Assembly: GCA_030528765.1 (NCBI GenBank)
Contig: JAUMYD010000069.1
Coordinates: forward strand, 1 to 9,035
Reading direction: 5' to 3'
Length of the DNA: 9,035 bases
Source: Bacillota bacterium
Lineage (GTDB): Bacteria; Bacillota; Dehalobacteriia; UBA4068
The position numbers and the translations under genes were made by a program. Position 1 is the first letter of the stretch. Each line of letters opens with the position of its first letter. Below the pieces are notes generated by a model. It was not told the DNA's origin. It did no database searches and was given only the letters and a program-made list of their open reading frames with translations. This document shows positions 1-4,548 of the stretch, piece after piece.

Positions 1-43
1 TGAGAAGCAGGAATCCTACAGGTTCCTGAGAAGCAGGAATCCT
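1..43. repeat. Two direct copies of a 17-nt repeat with a small hairpin
   Basis: TGAGAAGCAGGAATCCT occurs at 1-17 and again at 27-43, a 26-nt period. Between and across the copies a hairpin can form: CAGGAA (8-13) and CCT (15-17) pair with AGG (20-22) and TTCCTG (23-28), with one bulged T and a two-base loop. The array may continue upstream of the window. No gene is visible here, and no function can be assigned. Confidence 0.6.
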
Positions 44-47
44 GTAA

Positions 48-113
48 GATTCGCCACGTCGTTTTGCTGGAAGATATTGCATATCTTCGCAGCAAAAGCT
101 TCCTCGCAATGAC
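48..113 (-). repeat. ATTGC-type intergenic repeat, copy 1
   Basis: Read on the minus strand, this unit begins GTCATTGCGAGG and ends CGTGGCGAATC. Its centre folds into a 16-bp hairpin: TTTTGCTG (62-69) pairs with CAGCAAAA (90-97), and GAAGATAT (70-77) with ATATCTTC (81-88), leaving a TGC loop and one bulged G at 89. It is nearly identical, in opposite orientation, to 2469-2535, and shares its ends with 2587-2652. The partly matching ends (ATTGC in both) and the hairpin resemble REP- or MITE-like elements. No protein is encoded. Confidence 0.75.
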
Positions 114-150
114 CAAGCTTGAGGCTTAACCCCAGCGTTAAAGTTTTTGA

Positions 151-174
151 CCCACTTTTTTTCAAAAAAGTGGG
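151..174 (+). repeat. Perfect palindrome P1 (CCCAC stem)
   Basis: CCCACTTTTTT (151-161), loop TC, AAAAAAGTGGG (164-174): a perfect 11-bp stem. It is preceded by AAAGTTTTTGA and followed by GGTT, the flanks shared by the whole palindrome family in this window. The T-run lies inside the stem and not after it, so it is not a standard intrinsic terminator. Together with P2 and the repeat at 48-113 it occupies most of the spacer upstream of purO. I see no convincing promoter in 114-250. Confidence 0.8.
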
Positions 175-192
175 GGTTCTGAAGTTCTTTTG

Positions 193-216
193 CTTCTTTT
201 CTTTCAAGAAAAGAAG
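193..216 (+). repeat. Perfect palindrome P2 (CTTCTTTTCTT stem)
   Basis: CTTCTTTTCTT (193-203), loop TC, AAGAAAAGAAG (206-216): 11 bp, with homopyrimidine and homopurine arms. It is preceded by GAAGTTCTTTTG and followed by GGTTTCAA. The 24-nt core is the exact reverse complement of the palindrome at 4248-4271. It ends about 50 nt before the purO start codon and would lie in the 5' UTR if transcription starts upstream. Confidence 0.8.
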
Positions 217-266
217 GGTTTCAACTCCCCTCCCCCCTCCACCCACATACAGAAAGGAATCGACTT

Positions 267-983
267 ATGCGCGTTTACACGATAGAAGAACTGCTGAGCG
301 GGAACAGCTACCCGGGCCGCGGCGTTTTGCTGGGTCTGAGCCCGGACGGGAAGAAGGCAGTGGCGGCCTATTTCATCATGGGCCGCAGCGTCAACAGCCG
401 GAACCGCATCTTCCTCCCCCTGGGGGATGATCTGCAGATCCGCCCCTTTGACGAAAGCCTGGTCTCTGACCCCTCCCTCATCATCTATTCCCCCCTGCGG
501 GTCTGGAAAGATCAGACCATCGTCACCAACGGCGACCAGACGGATACCGTCTACGAGGGCTTTGAAGCGGGCCTTTCCTTTGAGGATGCCCTGATGTCCC
601 GCTGCTATGAGCCGGACGAGCCCAATTTCACCCCCCGCATCAGCGGTCTGCTCAGCTTTGATGGGGGCTTTTCCTATCGCCTGAGCATCCTCAAGCGGGA
701 GAACGAGAACGGCGCCTGCGGCCGCTATTGCTACCGCTACGAGCCCAGCGCCGGCTTTGGCCACCTGATCCACACCTATCAGCAGGACGGCAATCCCCTG
801 CCCACCTTCACCGGGGAGCCGGAATGCCTGCAGCTCTGCGATGACATCGATGAGCTGAGCAGCCGCCTCTGGAAGAGCCTGGATCCGGAGAACAAGATCT
901 CCCTGGCTGTGCGCTACATCGATCTGGAAAGCGGCAGCTATACCCAGCGCATCATCAACAAACAGGAGGAGGTTCCGGCATGA
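267..983 (+). CDS. purO: IMP cyclohydrolase, PurO family
   Basis: A 238-residue protein of the PurO-type (archaeal-like) IMP cyclohydrolase family, which closes FAICAR to IMP in the last step of cytosolic purine synthesis. Seen: GRGVLLG near the N-terminus (17-23), a serine/arginine-rich segment MGRSVNSRNR (39-48), NGDQTDT (88-94) and EPDEPNFTPRISG (115-127). From memory, the last two match the NG-TDT and DE-N-TPRI signatures of methanogen PurO, which is about 200 residues long. There is no signal peptide or membrane segment. The start is supported by AGAAAGGA at 251-258, 8 nt upstream. The stop overlaps the next start (ATGA), so it is translationally coupled to the AICAR transformylase that makes its substrate. 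That partner lacks its own cyclohydrolase domain, which strongly supports this call. The family fold is Ntn-hydrolase-like and unrelated to the cyclohydrolase half of bifunctional PurH. Confidence 0.88.
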   Translation: MRVYTIEELLSGNSYPGRGVLLGLSPDGKKAVAAYFIMGRSVNSRNRIFLPLGDDLQIRPFDESLVSDPSLIIYSPLRVWKDQTIVTNGDQTDTVYEGFEAGLSFEDALMSRCYEPDEPNFTPRISGLLSFDGGFSYRLSILKRENENGACGRYCYRYEPSAGFGHLIHTYQQDGNPLPTFTGEPECLQLCDDIDELSSRLWKSLDPENKISLAVRYIDLESGSYTQRIINKQEEVPA

Positions 984-2161
984 AGGAATTCGCACTGAAA
1001 TACGGCTGCAATCCGAACCAGCAGCCTGCCCGTATCTACATGGAGGAAGGGGAGCTGCCCATTCAGGTGCTGAACGGCCGCCCCGGCTATATCAATTTTC
1101 TGGATGCGCTGAACAGCTGGCAGCTGGTGCAGGAGCTTTCCGCAGCCACCGGCCTGCCCGCAGCAGCCTCCTTCAAGCACGTCAGCCCCGCCGGTGCAGC
1201 CCTGGGTCTGCCTCTGGATGAGGTGTTGCAGCGCAGCTTCTTCGTGGAGGATATCCCCGGCCTGAACGATTCCCCCCTGGCCTGTGCCTATGCCCGCGCC
1301 CGCGGTGCGGATCGCATGTCCTCCTTCGGGGATTGGATCGCCCTTTCCCATGTCTGCGACAAGACCACTGCGGAGATCATCAAGCGGGAGGTCTCCGACG
1401 GTGTCATCGCCCCCGGCTACGAGCCGGAGGCTTTGGAGATCCTGAAAACGAAGCGGAACGGCAATTATAACGTGGTGGCCATTGATCCGTCTTACCGCCC
1501 GGCAGAGCTGGAGCGGAAGCAGGTTTTTGGCATCACCTTTGAGCAGGGGCACAATACCTGCTGCATCAGCGAAGAGCTGCTGACGAACATCGTCACCGCC
1601 AAAAAAGAGCTGCCCGAGGCAGCAGTGCGCGATCTGCTGATCGCTCTCATCACTTTGAAATATACCCAGTCAAATTCCGTCTGCTATGCCTGGGACGGTC
1701 AGACCATCGGCGTGGGCGCGGGCCAGCAGTCCCGCATCCACTGCACCCGTCTGGCCGGGGATAAGGCGGATCTCTGGCAGCTGCGCCGTCATCCGCAGGT
1801 GCAGGCTCTGCCCTTCCTGCCCACCCTAGGCCGCCCCGATCGCTCCAATGTGATCGATATTTATCTTTCTGCGCAGGCAGAGGACGTGCTGGCGGAGGGT
1901 CACTGGCAGCAGTATTTCACGGAGCAGCCCGCCCCCCTCACTGCGGAAGTCCGCAAGGAATTCCTGGACGGGATCAGCGGCGTTGCCCTGGGCAGCGATG
2001 CCTTCTTCCCCTTCTCTGACAACATCGAGCGGGCCCGCCGCAGCGGCGTCAGCTATATCGCCCAGCCCGGCGGCTCCATCCGCGATGATGTGGTCATCGA
2101 AGCCTGCGACGCTTATGAGATGGTGATGGCCTTTACCGGGTTGCGTTTGTTCCACCACTAA
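980..2161 (+). CDS. purH: AICAR transformylase (stand-alone PurH C-terminal half)
   Basis: A 393-residue phosphoribosylaminoimidazolecarboxamide formyltransferase: AICAR plus 10-formyl-THF gives FAICAR. Usual bifunctional PurH/ATIC has about 510-590 residues. Here the N-terminal MGS-like cyclohydrolase domain is absent and the protein begins directly with the transformylase entry motif KYGCNPNQ (7-14). SFKHVSPAG (64-72) contains Lys66-His67, equivalent to the catalytic Lys266-His267 of human ATIC. KYTQSNSVCYA (227-237) carries the conserved Asn232. GAGQQSRIHCTRLAG (246-260), GSDAFFPFSDNIERA (338-352) and AQPGGSIRD (361-369) follow, and the protein ends GLRLFHH like eukaryotic and bacterial PurH. 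The start has a strong AGGAGGAGG site (964-972) placed inside the end of purO, 7 nt upstream. The ATGA overlap couples the two genes. All catalytic motifs are present, so this is a naturally split enzyme and not a broken one. Confidence 0.95.
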   Translation: MKEFALKYGCNPNQQPARIYMEEGELPIQVLNGRPGYINFLDALNSWQLVQELSAATGLPAAASFKHVSPAGAALGLPLDEVLQRSFFVEDIPGLNDSPLACAYARARGADRMSSFGDWIALSHVCDKTTAEIIKREVSDGVIAPGYEPEALEILKTKRNGNYNVVAIDPSYRPAELERKQVFGITFEQGHNTCCISEELLTNIVTAKKELPEAAVRDLLIALITLKYTQSNSVCYAWDGQTIGVGAGQQSRIHCTRLAGDKADLWQLRRHPQVQALPFLPTLGRPDRSNVIDIYLSAQAEDVLAEGHWQQYFTEQPAPLTAEVRKEFLDGISGVALGSDAFFPFSDNIERARRSGVSYIAQPGGSIRDDVVIEACDAYEMVMAFTGLRLFHH

Positions 2162-2286
2162 AGGCGGCTGTCCATAAACGGCGCCATAGTTCGTTGTGGC
2201 GGCGCAGGCCTTGTGCGGCGTACCTTTCGGCTGTTCACTAATTGCGGACGTGGCACTTCAAGCTGATTTTCTGCAGGGAGCTGCGG

Positions 2287-2311
2287 CAAAAAGGAGCTTT
2301 GCTCCTTTTTG
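2287..2311 (+). terminator. Terminator-like hairpin downstream of purO-purH
   Basis: CAAAAAGGAGC (2287-2297), loop TTT, GCTCCTTTTTG (2301-2311): a perfect 11-bp stem whose 3' arm ends in five T. The A-run on the 5' side makes it potentially bidirectional. It lies 125 nt after the purH stop, which is far for a dedicated terminator. The U-tract is inside the stem and does not follow it, so the call is tentative. Confidence 0.5.
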
Positions 2312-2342
2312 AGAGTGTTTCCCGGCTCCGCCGGGAAACCGG
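2308..2342 (+). repeat. TTTCCCGGC hairpin repeat, copy A
   Basis: GTTTCCCGGC (2317-2326), loop TCC, GCCGGGAAAC (2330-2339). The surrounding 35 nt match 2550-2584 with five differences by hand count. Two of these are in the three-base loop and three in the 5' flank, so the stem and the CCGG that follows are unchanged. Confidence 0.7.
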
Positions 2343-2400
2343 GCGTACGCCTGCTCTGGTTTGTTTCTGAACAGCCTTGGCCGCTGCGAGAGCAGTAAAC

Positions 2401-2451
2401 CCCCACTTTTTTGAAAAAAAGTGGGTCAAAAAACTTTAAATTTTGGGCTGC
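2401..2451 (-). repeat. 51-nt perfect repeat with palindrome P3 (left copy)
   Basis: These 51 nt are identical to 2774-2824. The unit begins with a C followed by CCCACTTTTTT (2402-2412), loop GA, AAAAAAGTGGG (2415-2425), then TCAAAAAACTTTAAA and TTTTGGGCTGC. The GA loop shows it is in reverse orientation to P1. It is read here as the left end of a hairpin-ended element whose right end is P4 (2710-2733), the two ends being separated by an inserted repeat (2469-2652). Confidence 0.85.
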
Positions 2452-2468
2452 AGAGAAATCTAAGTTGC

Positions 2469-2535
2469 TGTCATTGCGAGGAAGCTTTTGCTGAGAAGAT
2501 ATGAAATATCTTCCAGCAAAACGACGTGGCAATCC
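2469..2535 (+). repeat. ATTGC-type intergenic repeat, copy 2
   Basis: It runs from TGTCATTGCGAGG to CGTGGCAATCC. The centre folds as TTTTGCTG (2486-2493), bulged A, GAAGATAT (2495-2502), loop GAA, ATATCTTC (2506-2513), CAGCAAAA (2514-2521). Compared with copy 1 read in the same orientation, the hairpin differs only at the bulged base and one loop base, so all 16 pairs are kept. The only other difference inside the unit is one extra G near the right end of copy 1. Confidence 0.8.
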
Positions 2536-2549
2536 TGAGGAAAATCCAC

Positions 2550-2584
2550 TTTGAAAGCATTTCCCGGCACAGCCGGGAAACCGG
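2550..2584 (+). repeat. TTTCCCGGC hairpin repeat, copy B
   Basis: TTTCCCGGC (2560-2568), loop ACA, GCCGGGAAA (2572-2580), then CCGG. It is the second copy of the hairpin repeat at 2308-2342, here placed between two oppositely oriented ATTGC repeats. Confidence 0.7.
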
Positions 2585-2586
2585 AA

Positions 2587-2652
2587 GATTGCCACGTTGC
2601 CAAGCTGGGTCTTGCTGGCGCAAGCCCGCAGCTTGCCCGCCTCGCAATGACA
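2587..2652 (-). repeat. ATTGC-type intergenic repeat, copy 3 (divergent centre)
   Basis: On the minus strand it runs from TGTCATTGCGAGG to CGTGGCAATC, the same ends as copies 1 and 2. The centre is a different hairpin: CAAGCTGGGTCTTG (2601-2614) pairs with CAAGCCCGCAGCTTG (2621-2635) with one bulge and one mismatch, loop CTGGCG. Conserved ends with an exchanged hairpin suggest a subfamily. Confidence 0.7.
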
Positions 2653-2709
2653 AGATTTGGGCTGGATGCCCTGTTGAGAAGGATGGGCCCAAAGATTGAA
2701 GTTCTTTCG

Positions 2710-2733
2710 CTTCCTTTCTTTCAAGAAAGGAAG
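2710..2733 (+). repeat. Perfect palindrome P4
   Basis: CTTCCTTTCTT (2710-2720), loop TC, AAGAAAGGAAG (2723-2733). It is preceded by GAAGTTCTTTCG and followed by GGTTTTC, matching the flanks of P2. One arm position differs from P2 (T to C) and the partner differs accordingly (A to G), keeping all 11 pairs. Confidence 0.8.
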
Positions 2734-2773
2734 GGTTTTCGAGAGAAGCAGGTTTTCACAGGCTTTTGTAAGT

Positions 2774-2893
2774 CCCCACTTTTTTGAAAAAAAGTGGGTC
2801 AAAAAACTTTAAATTTTGGGCTGCTTGCTTTGATTCGAAAGCTTCGTCCAAAGATAGAAAGTTTCTTGCTTCTTCTTTTCAAAGAAGAAGGGT
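2774..2893. repeat. Hairpin-ended intergenic element, complete copy (P5 and P6)
   Basis: The left end is palindrome P5, CCCACTTTTTT (2775-2785) GA AAAAAAGTGGG (2788-2798). Then come ACTTTAAATTTTGGGCTG, a spacer, and AAAGTTTCTTG. The right end is palindrome P6, CTTCTTCTTT (2869-2878) TC AAAGAAGAAG (2881-2890), followed by GGT. The two end hairpins point in opposite directions by loop sequence (GA against TC). The first 51 nt equal 2401-2451 exactly. The same layout is seen at 4248-4363. It ends about 50 nt before purD, and 2894-2930 shows no further structure or clear promoter. Confidence 0.65.
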
Positions 2894-2946
2894 CTTAAAA
2901 CAGTCTTTCCTCCAAAATCAAATCCCGAATATGCAGGAGTTTATCT

Positions 2947-4236
2947 ATGAAGATCATGCTCATCGGCGGTGGCGGCCGGGAACACGCCATAATCAAGAAG
3001 CTGCGGGAGAATCCGGCTGTAGAGACTATCTACGCGCTGCGGGGGAGCGGCGGCATCAGCCGGGAGGCCCAGTGCGTCTCCATTCCCGCCACAGATCTGG
3101 GCGCCATCGTGGAATTCGCGAAGGAAAAGCGGCCGGATTTCACGGTCGTAGCGCCGGATGATCCGCTGGCAATGGGTCTGGTGGATCGTCTGCAGGAGCT
3201 TGGCCTGGCCTGCTTTGGCCCCACGGCGGCAGCGGCCCGCATCGAAGGCAGCAAGAGCTTTGCCAAGGATCTGATGAAAGCCCACAACATCCCCACCGCG
3301 GAATACGCGGTTTTTGAAGAGCTGGAAGCGGCGAAGGATTATGTCCGCGCCCATCCCGGCCCCCTGGTGGTAAAGGCGGACGGCCTGGCGCTGGGCAAGG
3401 GCGTGCTGATCTGCGAAAATCAGGAGCAAGCCCTGGCTGCACTGGAGCAGATCATGGGCGAAAAGGCCTTTGGCTCCAGCGGCGATAAGGTCGTGATCGA
3501 GGAATTCCTCACCGGGCCGGAGGTTTCCGTCCTCTCCTTCACGGATGGCAAGACCATCGTGCCCATGCTTTCCTCCATGGATCACAAGCGGGCGCTGGAA
3601 GGGGATCAGGGTCTGAATACCGGCGGCATGGGCGTCATCGCGCCCAACCCCTTCTATACCCCGGAGGTGGCGGCGCAGTGCATGGAGCAGATCTTCCTGC
3701 CCACCATCCGCGCCATGGCGGAGATGGGCTGCCCCTTCAAGGGCTGCCTCTATTTCGGCCTGATGCTCACCCCCAAAGGCCCCAGGGTCATCGAATACAA
3801 CTGCCGCTTCGGCGATCCCGAGGCGCAGGCTGTGCTTTCCCTGCTGGAAAGTGACCTGCTCAGCATCATGCAGGCTGTGCAGCAGGAACGGCTGGATCAG
3901 GTGGAGGTTCGCTTCCGGGAGGGCGCTTCCTGCTGCCTCATCCTGGCTTCCTCCGGCTATCCCCTGGCTTACGAGAAGGGCCTGCCCATCACCGACGCCA
4001 CAGAGGGGCTGGAGCAGCTCATCGTTTATCATTCCGGCACCAAGCTGGCCCCGGATGGCAGCCTGCTCACCAGCGGCGGCCGGGTGTTGGGCGTCACCGG
4101 TCTGGGCGATACCCTGCAGGAGGCGGTGGATCGGGTCTATGAGGGCGCCCGGCATATCCACTTCCCCAAGGTCTATTACCGCCGGGATATCGGCCGGAAG
4201 GCCCTGGCTGTCCTCGCCGGGGAAGCGCAGGAGTAG
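2947..4236 (+). CDS. purD: Phosphoribosylamine-glycine ligase (GAR synthetase)
   Basis: A 429-residue enzyme of the second IMP-pathway step: phosphoribosylamine, glycine and ATP give GAR. The length is normal for the family. An N-terminal Rossmann-like domain opens with the glycine-rich GGGGREH (7-13). The ATP-grasp part follows with GSKSFAK (101-107), VVKADGLALGKGV (141-153), DQGLNTGGMG (220-229) and the metal-binding EYNCRFGDPEAQ (283-294). The C-terminal domain carries SSGYP (335-339), HSGTK (362-366) and GGRVLGVTG (377-385). The start is fixed by AGGAG at 2935-2939, 7 nt upstream, and by the glycine-rich loop beginning six residues in. The gene stands apart from purH by 785 bp and from purL by 312 bp, both repeat-filled, so it may be transcribed separately. 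No broken or missing motif was found. Confidence 0.97.
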   Translation: MKIMLIGGGGREHAIIKKLRENPAVETIYALRGSGGISREAQCVSIPATDLGAIVEFAKEKRPDFTVVAPDDPLAMGLVDRLQELGLACFGPTAAAARIEGSKSFAKDLMKAHNIPTAEYAVFEELEAAKDYVRAHPGPLVVKADGLALGKGVLICENQEQALAALEQIMGEKAFGSSGDKVVIEEFLTGPEVSVLSFTDGKTIVPMLSSMDHKRALEGDQGLNTGGMGVIAPNPFYTPEVAAQCMEQIFLPTIRAMAEMGCPFKGCLYFGLMLTPKGPRVIEYNCRFGDPEAQAVLSLLESDLLSIMQAVQQERLDQVEVRFREGASCCLILASSGYPLAYEKGLPITDATEGLEQLIVYHSGTKLAPDGSLLTSGGRVLGVTGLGDTLQEAVDRVYEGARHIHFPKVYYRRDIGRKALAVLAGEAQE

Positions 4237-4247
4237 GAGATGAATTC

Positions 4248-4363
4248 CTTCTTTTCTTGAAAGAAAAGAAGCAAAAGGACTTTAAATTTTGGGCTGATAT
4301 TTTTATCTGGAGGCTTCGATCCAAAAATAAAAAGTTTCTCGCCTCCTCTTTTCAAAGAGGAGG
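4248..4363. repeat. Hairpin-ended intergenic element, complete copy (P7 and P8)
   Basis: Left palindrome P7: CTTCTTTTCTT (4248-4258), loop GA, AAGAAAAGAAG (4261-4271). Then come ACTTTAAATTTTGGGCTG (4279-4296), a spacer, and AAAAGTTTCTCG. Right palindrome P8: CCTCCTCTTT (4342-4351), loop TC, AAAGAGGAGG (4354-4363). P8 differs from P6 by two compensated base pairs. It starts 11 nt after the purD stop, so P7 would form at the end of a purD transcript and might protect or end it, but no U-tract follows the stem. Confidence 0.65.
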
Positions 4364-4384
4364 GACTTTAAGCCCTTTAAAACC

Positions 4385-4480
4385 GTCCCTTTCTTGAAAG
4401 AAAGGGACCCAAAGAACTTTAAATCCTGGGCTAAAATTTTTATCTGGAAGCTTTGATTCAAAGAAGAAGGACTTTAAGCT
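4385..4480. repeat. Hairpin-ended element, copy with damaged right end (P9)
   Basis: Palindrome P9, GTCCCTTTCTT (4385-4395), loop GA, AAGAAAGGGAC (4398-4408), is followed by AACTTTAAATCCTGGGCT and the same spacer as the preceding copy (TTTTTATCTGGA in both). The right hairpin has only its purine arm, AAAGAAGAAGG (4460-4470). Compared with 4248-4363, the AAAGTTTCT segment and the pyrimidine arm are missing. It is therefore a decayed tandem neighbour of that element. Confidence 0.6.
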
Positions 4481-4487
4481 GTTTAAC

Positions 4488-4503
4488 AAGCAAACGTTTC
4501 ACC
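4488..4503. promoter_or_regulatory. PurR-like (LacI-family) palindrome upstream of purL
   Basis: AAGCAAACGTTTCACC contains the perfect palindrome AAACGTTT. By hand it matches 10 of 12 fixed positions of the E. coli PurR operator consensus as I recall it (ANGCAANCGNTTNCNT), 46 nt before the purL start. Bacillus-type PurR uses a different operator, and no equivalent site was seen before purO or purD, so this may be chance or an operator for another LacI-family regulator such as CcpA. Confidence 0.3.
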
Positions 4504-4510
4504 AAGAAGA

Positions 4511-4527
4511 GGGCTGTTCCGCAGCCC
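4511..4527 (+). promoter_or_regulatory. Small 5'-UTR hairpin before the purL ribosome binding site
   Basis: GGGCTG (4511-4516), loop TTCCG, CAGCCC (4522-4527), ending five nt before the ribosome binding site of purL. It does not cover that site and has no U-tract, so it is not an obvious attenuator. Confidence 0.3.
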
Positions 4528-4531
4528 GGAC

Positions 4532-4541
4532 AGAGGAGAGG
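4532..4541 (+). promoter_or_regulatory. Ribosome binding site that decides the purL start
   Basis: AGAGGAGAGG sits 7 nt before ATG 4549. An in-frame upstream ATG at 4453 would add 32 residues rich in Arg, Lys and Thr, lies within a repeat remnant and has no good ribosome binding site. FGAM synthases of this type begin with a PurS-like strand such as VYRVYVEKKPG, which is exactly what follows ATG 4549. Confidence 0.85.
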
Positions 4542-4548
4542 AACGGAT

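Larger units (their letters stand above)
2162..2397. other. Gene-free, hairpin-rich stretch after purH
   Basis: No credible coding region is present: reading frames crossing it are compositionally unlike the neighbours and run into repeats. It contains a terminator-like hairpin (2287-2311), a GC-rich hairpin (2317-2339) and a 9-bp perfect inverted repeat, GGCTGTTCA (2229-2237) with TGAACAGCC (2368-2376), that could close a 148-nt multi-hairpin domain around them. A weaker pair is GGCGTAC (2217-2223) with GTACGCC (2345-2351). It could be a further repeat element or a structured transcript 3' end. I do not recognise a known RNA family. Confidence 0.4.
2469..2652. mobile_element. 184-bp nested inverted-repeat element (two ATTGC repeats back to back)
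   Basis: The segment is bounded by a perfect 13-bp inverted repeat, TGTCATTGCGAGG (2469-2481) and CCTCGCAATGACA (2640-2652). Inside is a second perfect inverted repeat, CGTGGCAATC (2525-2534) and GATTGCCACG (2587-2596), and between these the TTTCCCGGC hairpin copy B (2550-2584). It therefore consists of two single ATTGC elements in opposite orientation around a hairpin. It encodes nothing and resembles a MITE or paired-REP arrangement. Mobility is inferred from structure and repetition, and no clear target duplication is seen. Confidence 0.5.

Noticed and set aside
151..216. Palindromes P1 and P2 as intrinsic terminators
   Set aside because: The T-runs are in the 5' arm of the stem and no T-tract follows the 3' arm. 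The same structure occurs upstream as well as downstream of genes.
1..266. Purine riboswitch or Bacillus-type PurBox upstream of purO
   Set aside because: No purine-aptamer core and no CCGAACAT-type repeat could be found. The spacer is accounted for by repeats.
119..430. Plus-strand frame across the repeats and the start of purO
   Set aside because: It begins in repeat sequence and overlaps purO in another frame, with no ribosome binding site or family resemblance.
2158..2802. A 214-codon minus-strand frame in the purH-purD spacer
   Set aside because: It runs through palindromes, the 51-bp repeat and the nested repeat element. The translation follows these repeats and shows no protein-like organisation.
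2401..2893. CRISPR array from the repeated hairpins
   Set aside because: Repeats differ in orientation and spacing, stems vary between copies, and there are no uniform spacers or cas genes.
4453..4548. Upstream in-frame ATG extending purL by 32 residues
   Set aside because: It lies in a repeat remnant, lacks a good ribosome binding site and adds residues not typical of the family. ATG 4549 has a strong site and the expected N-terminus.
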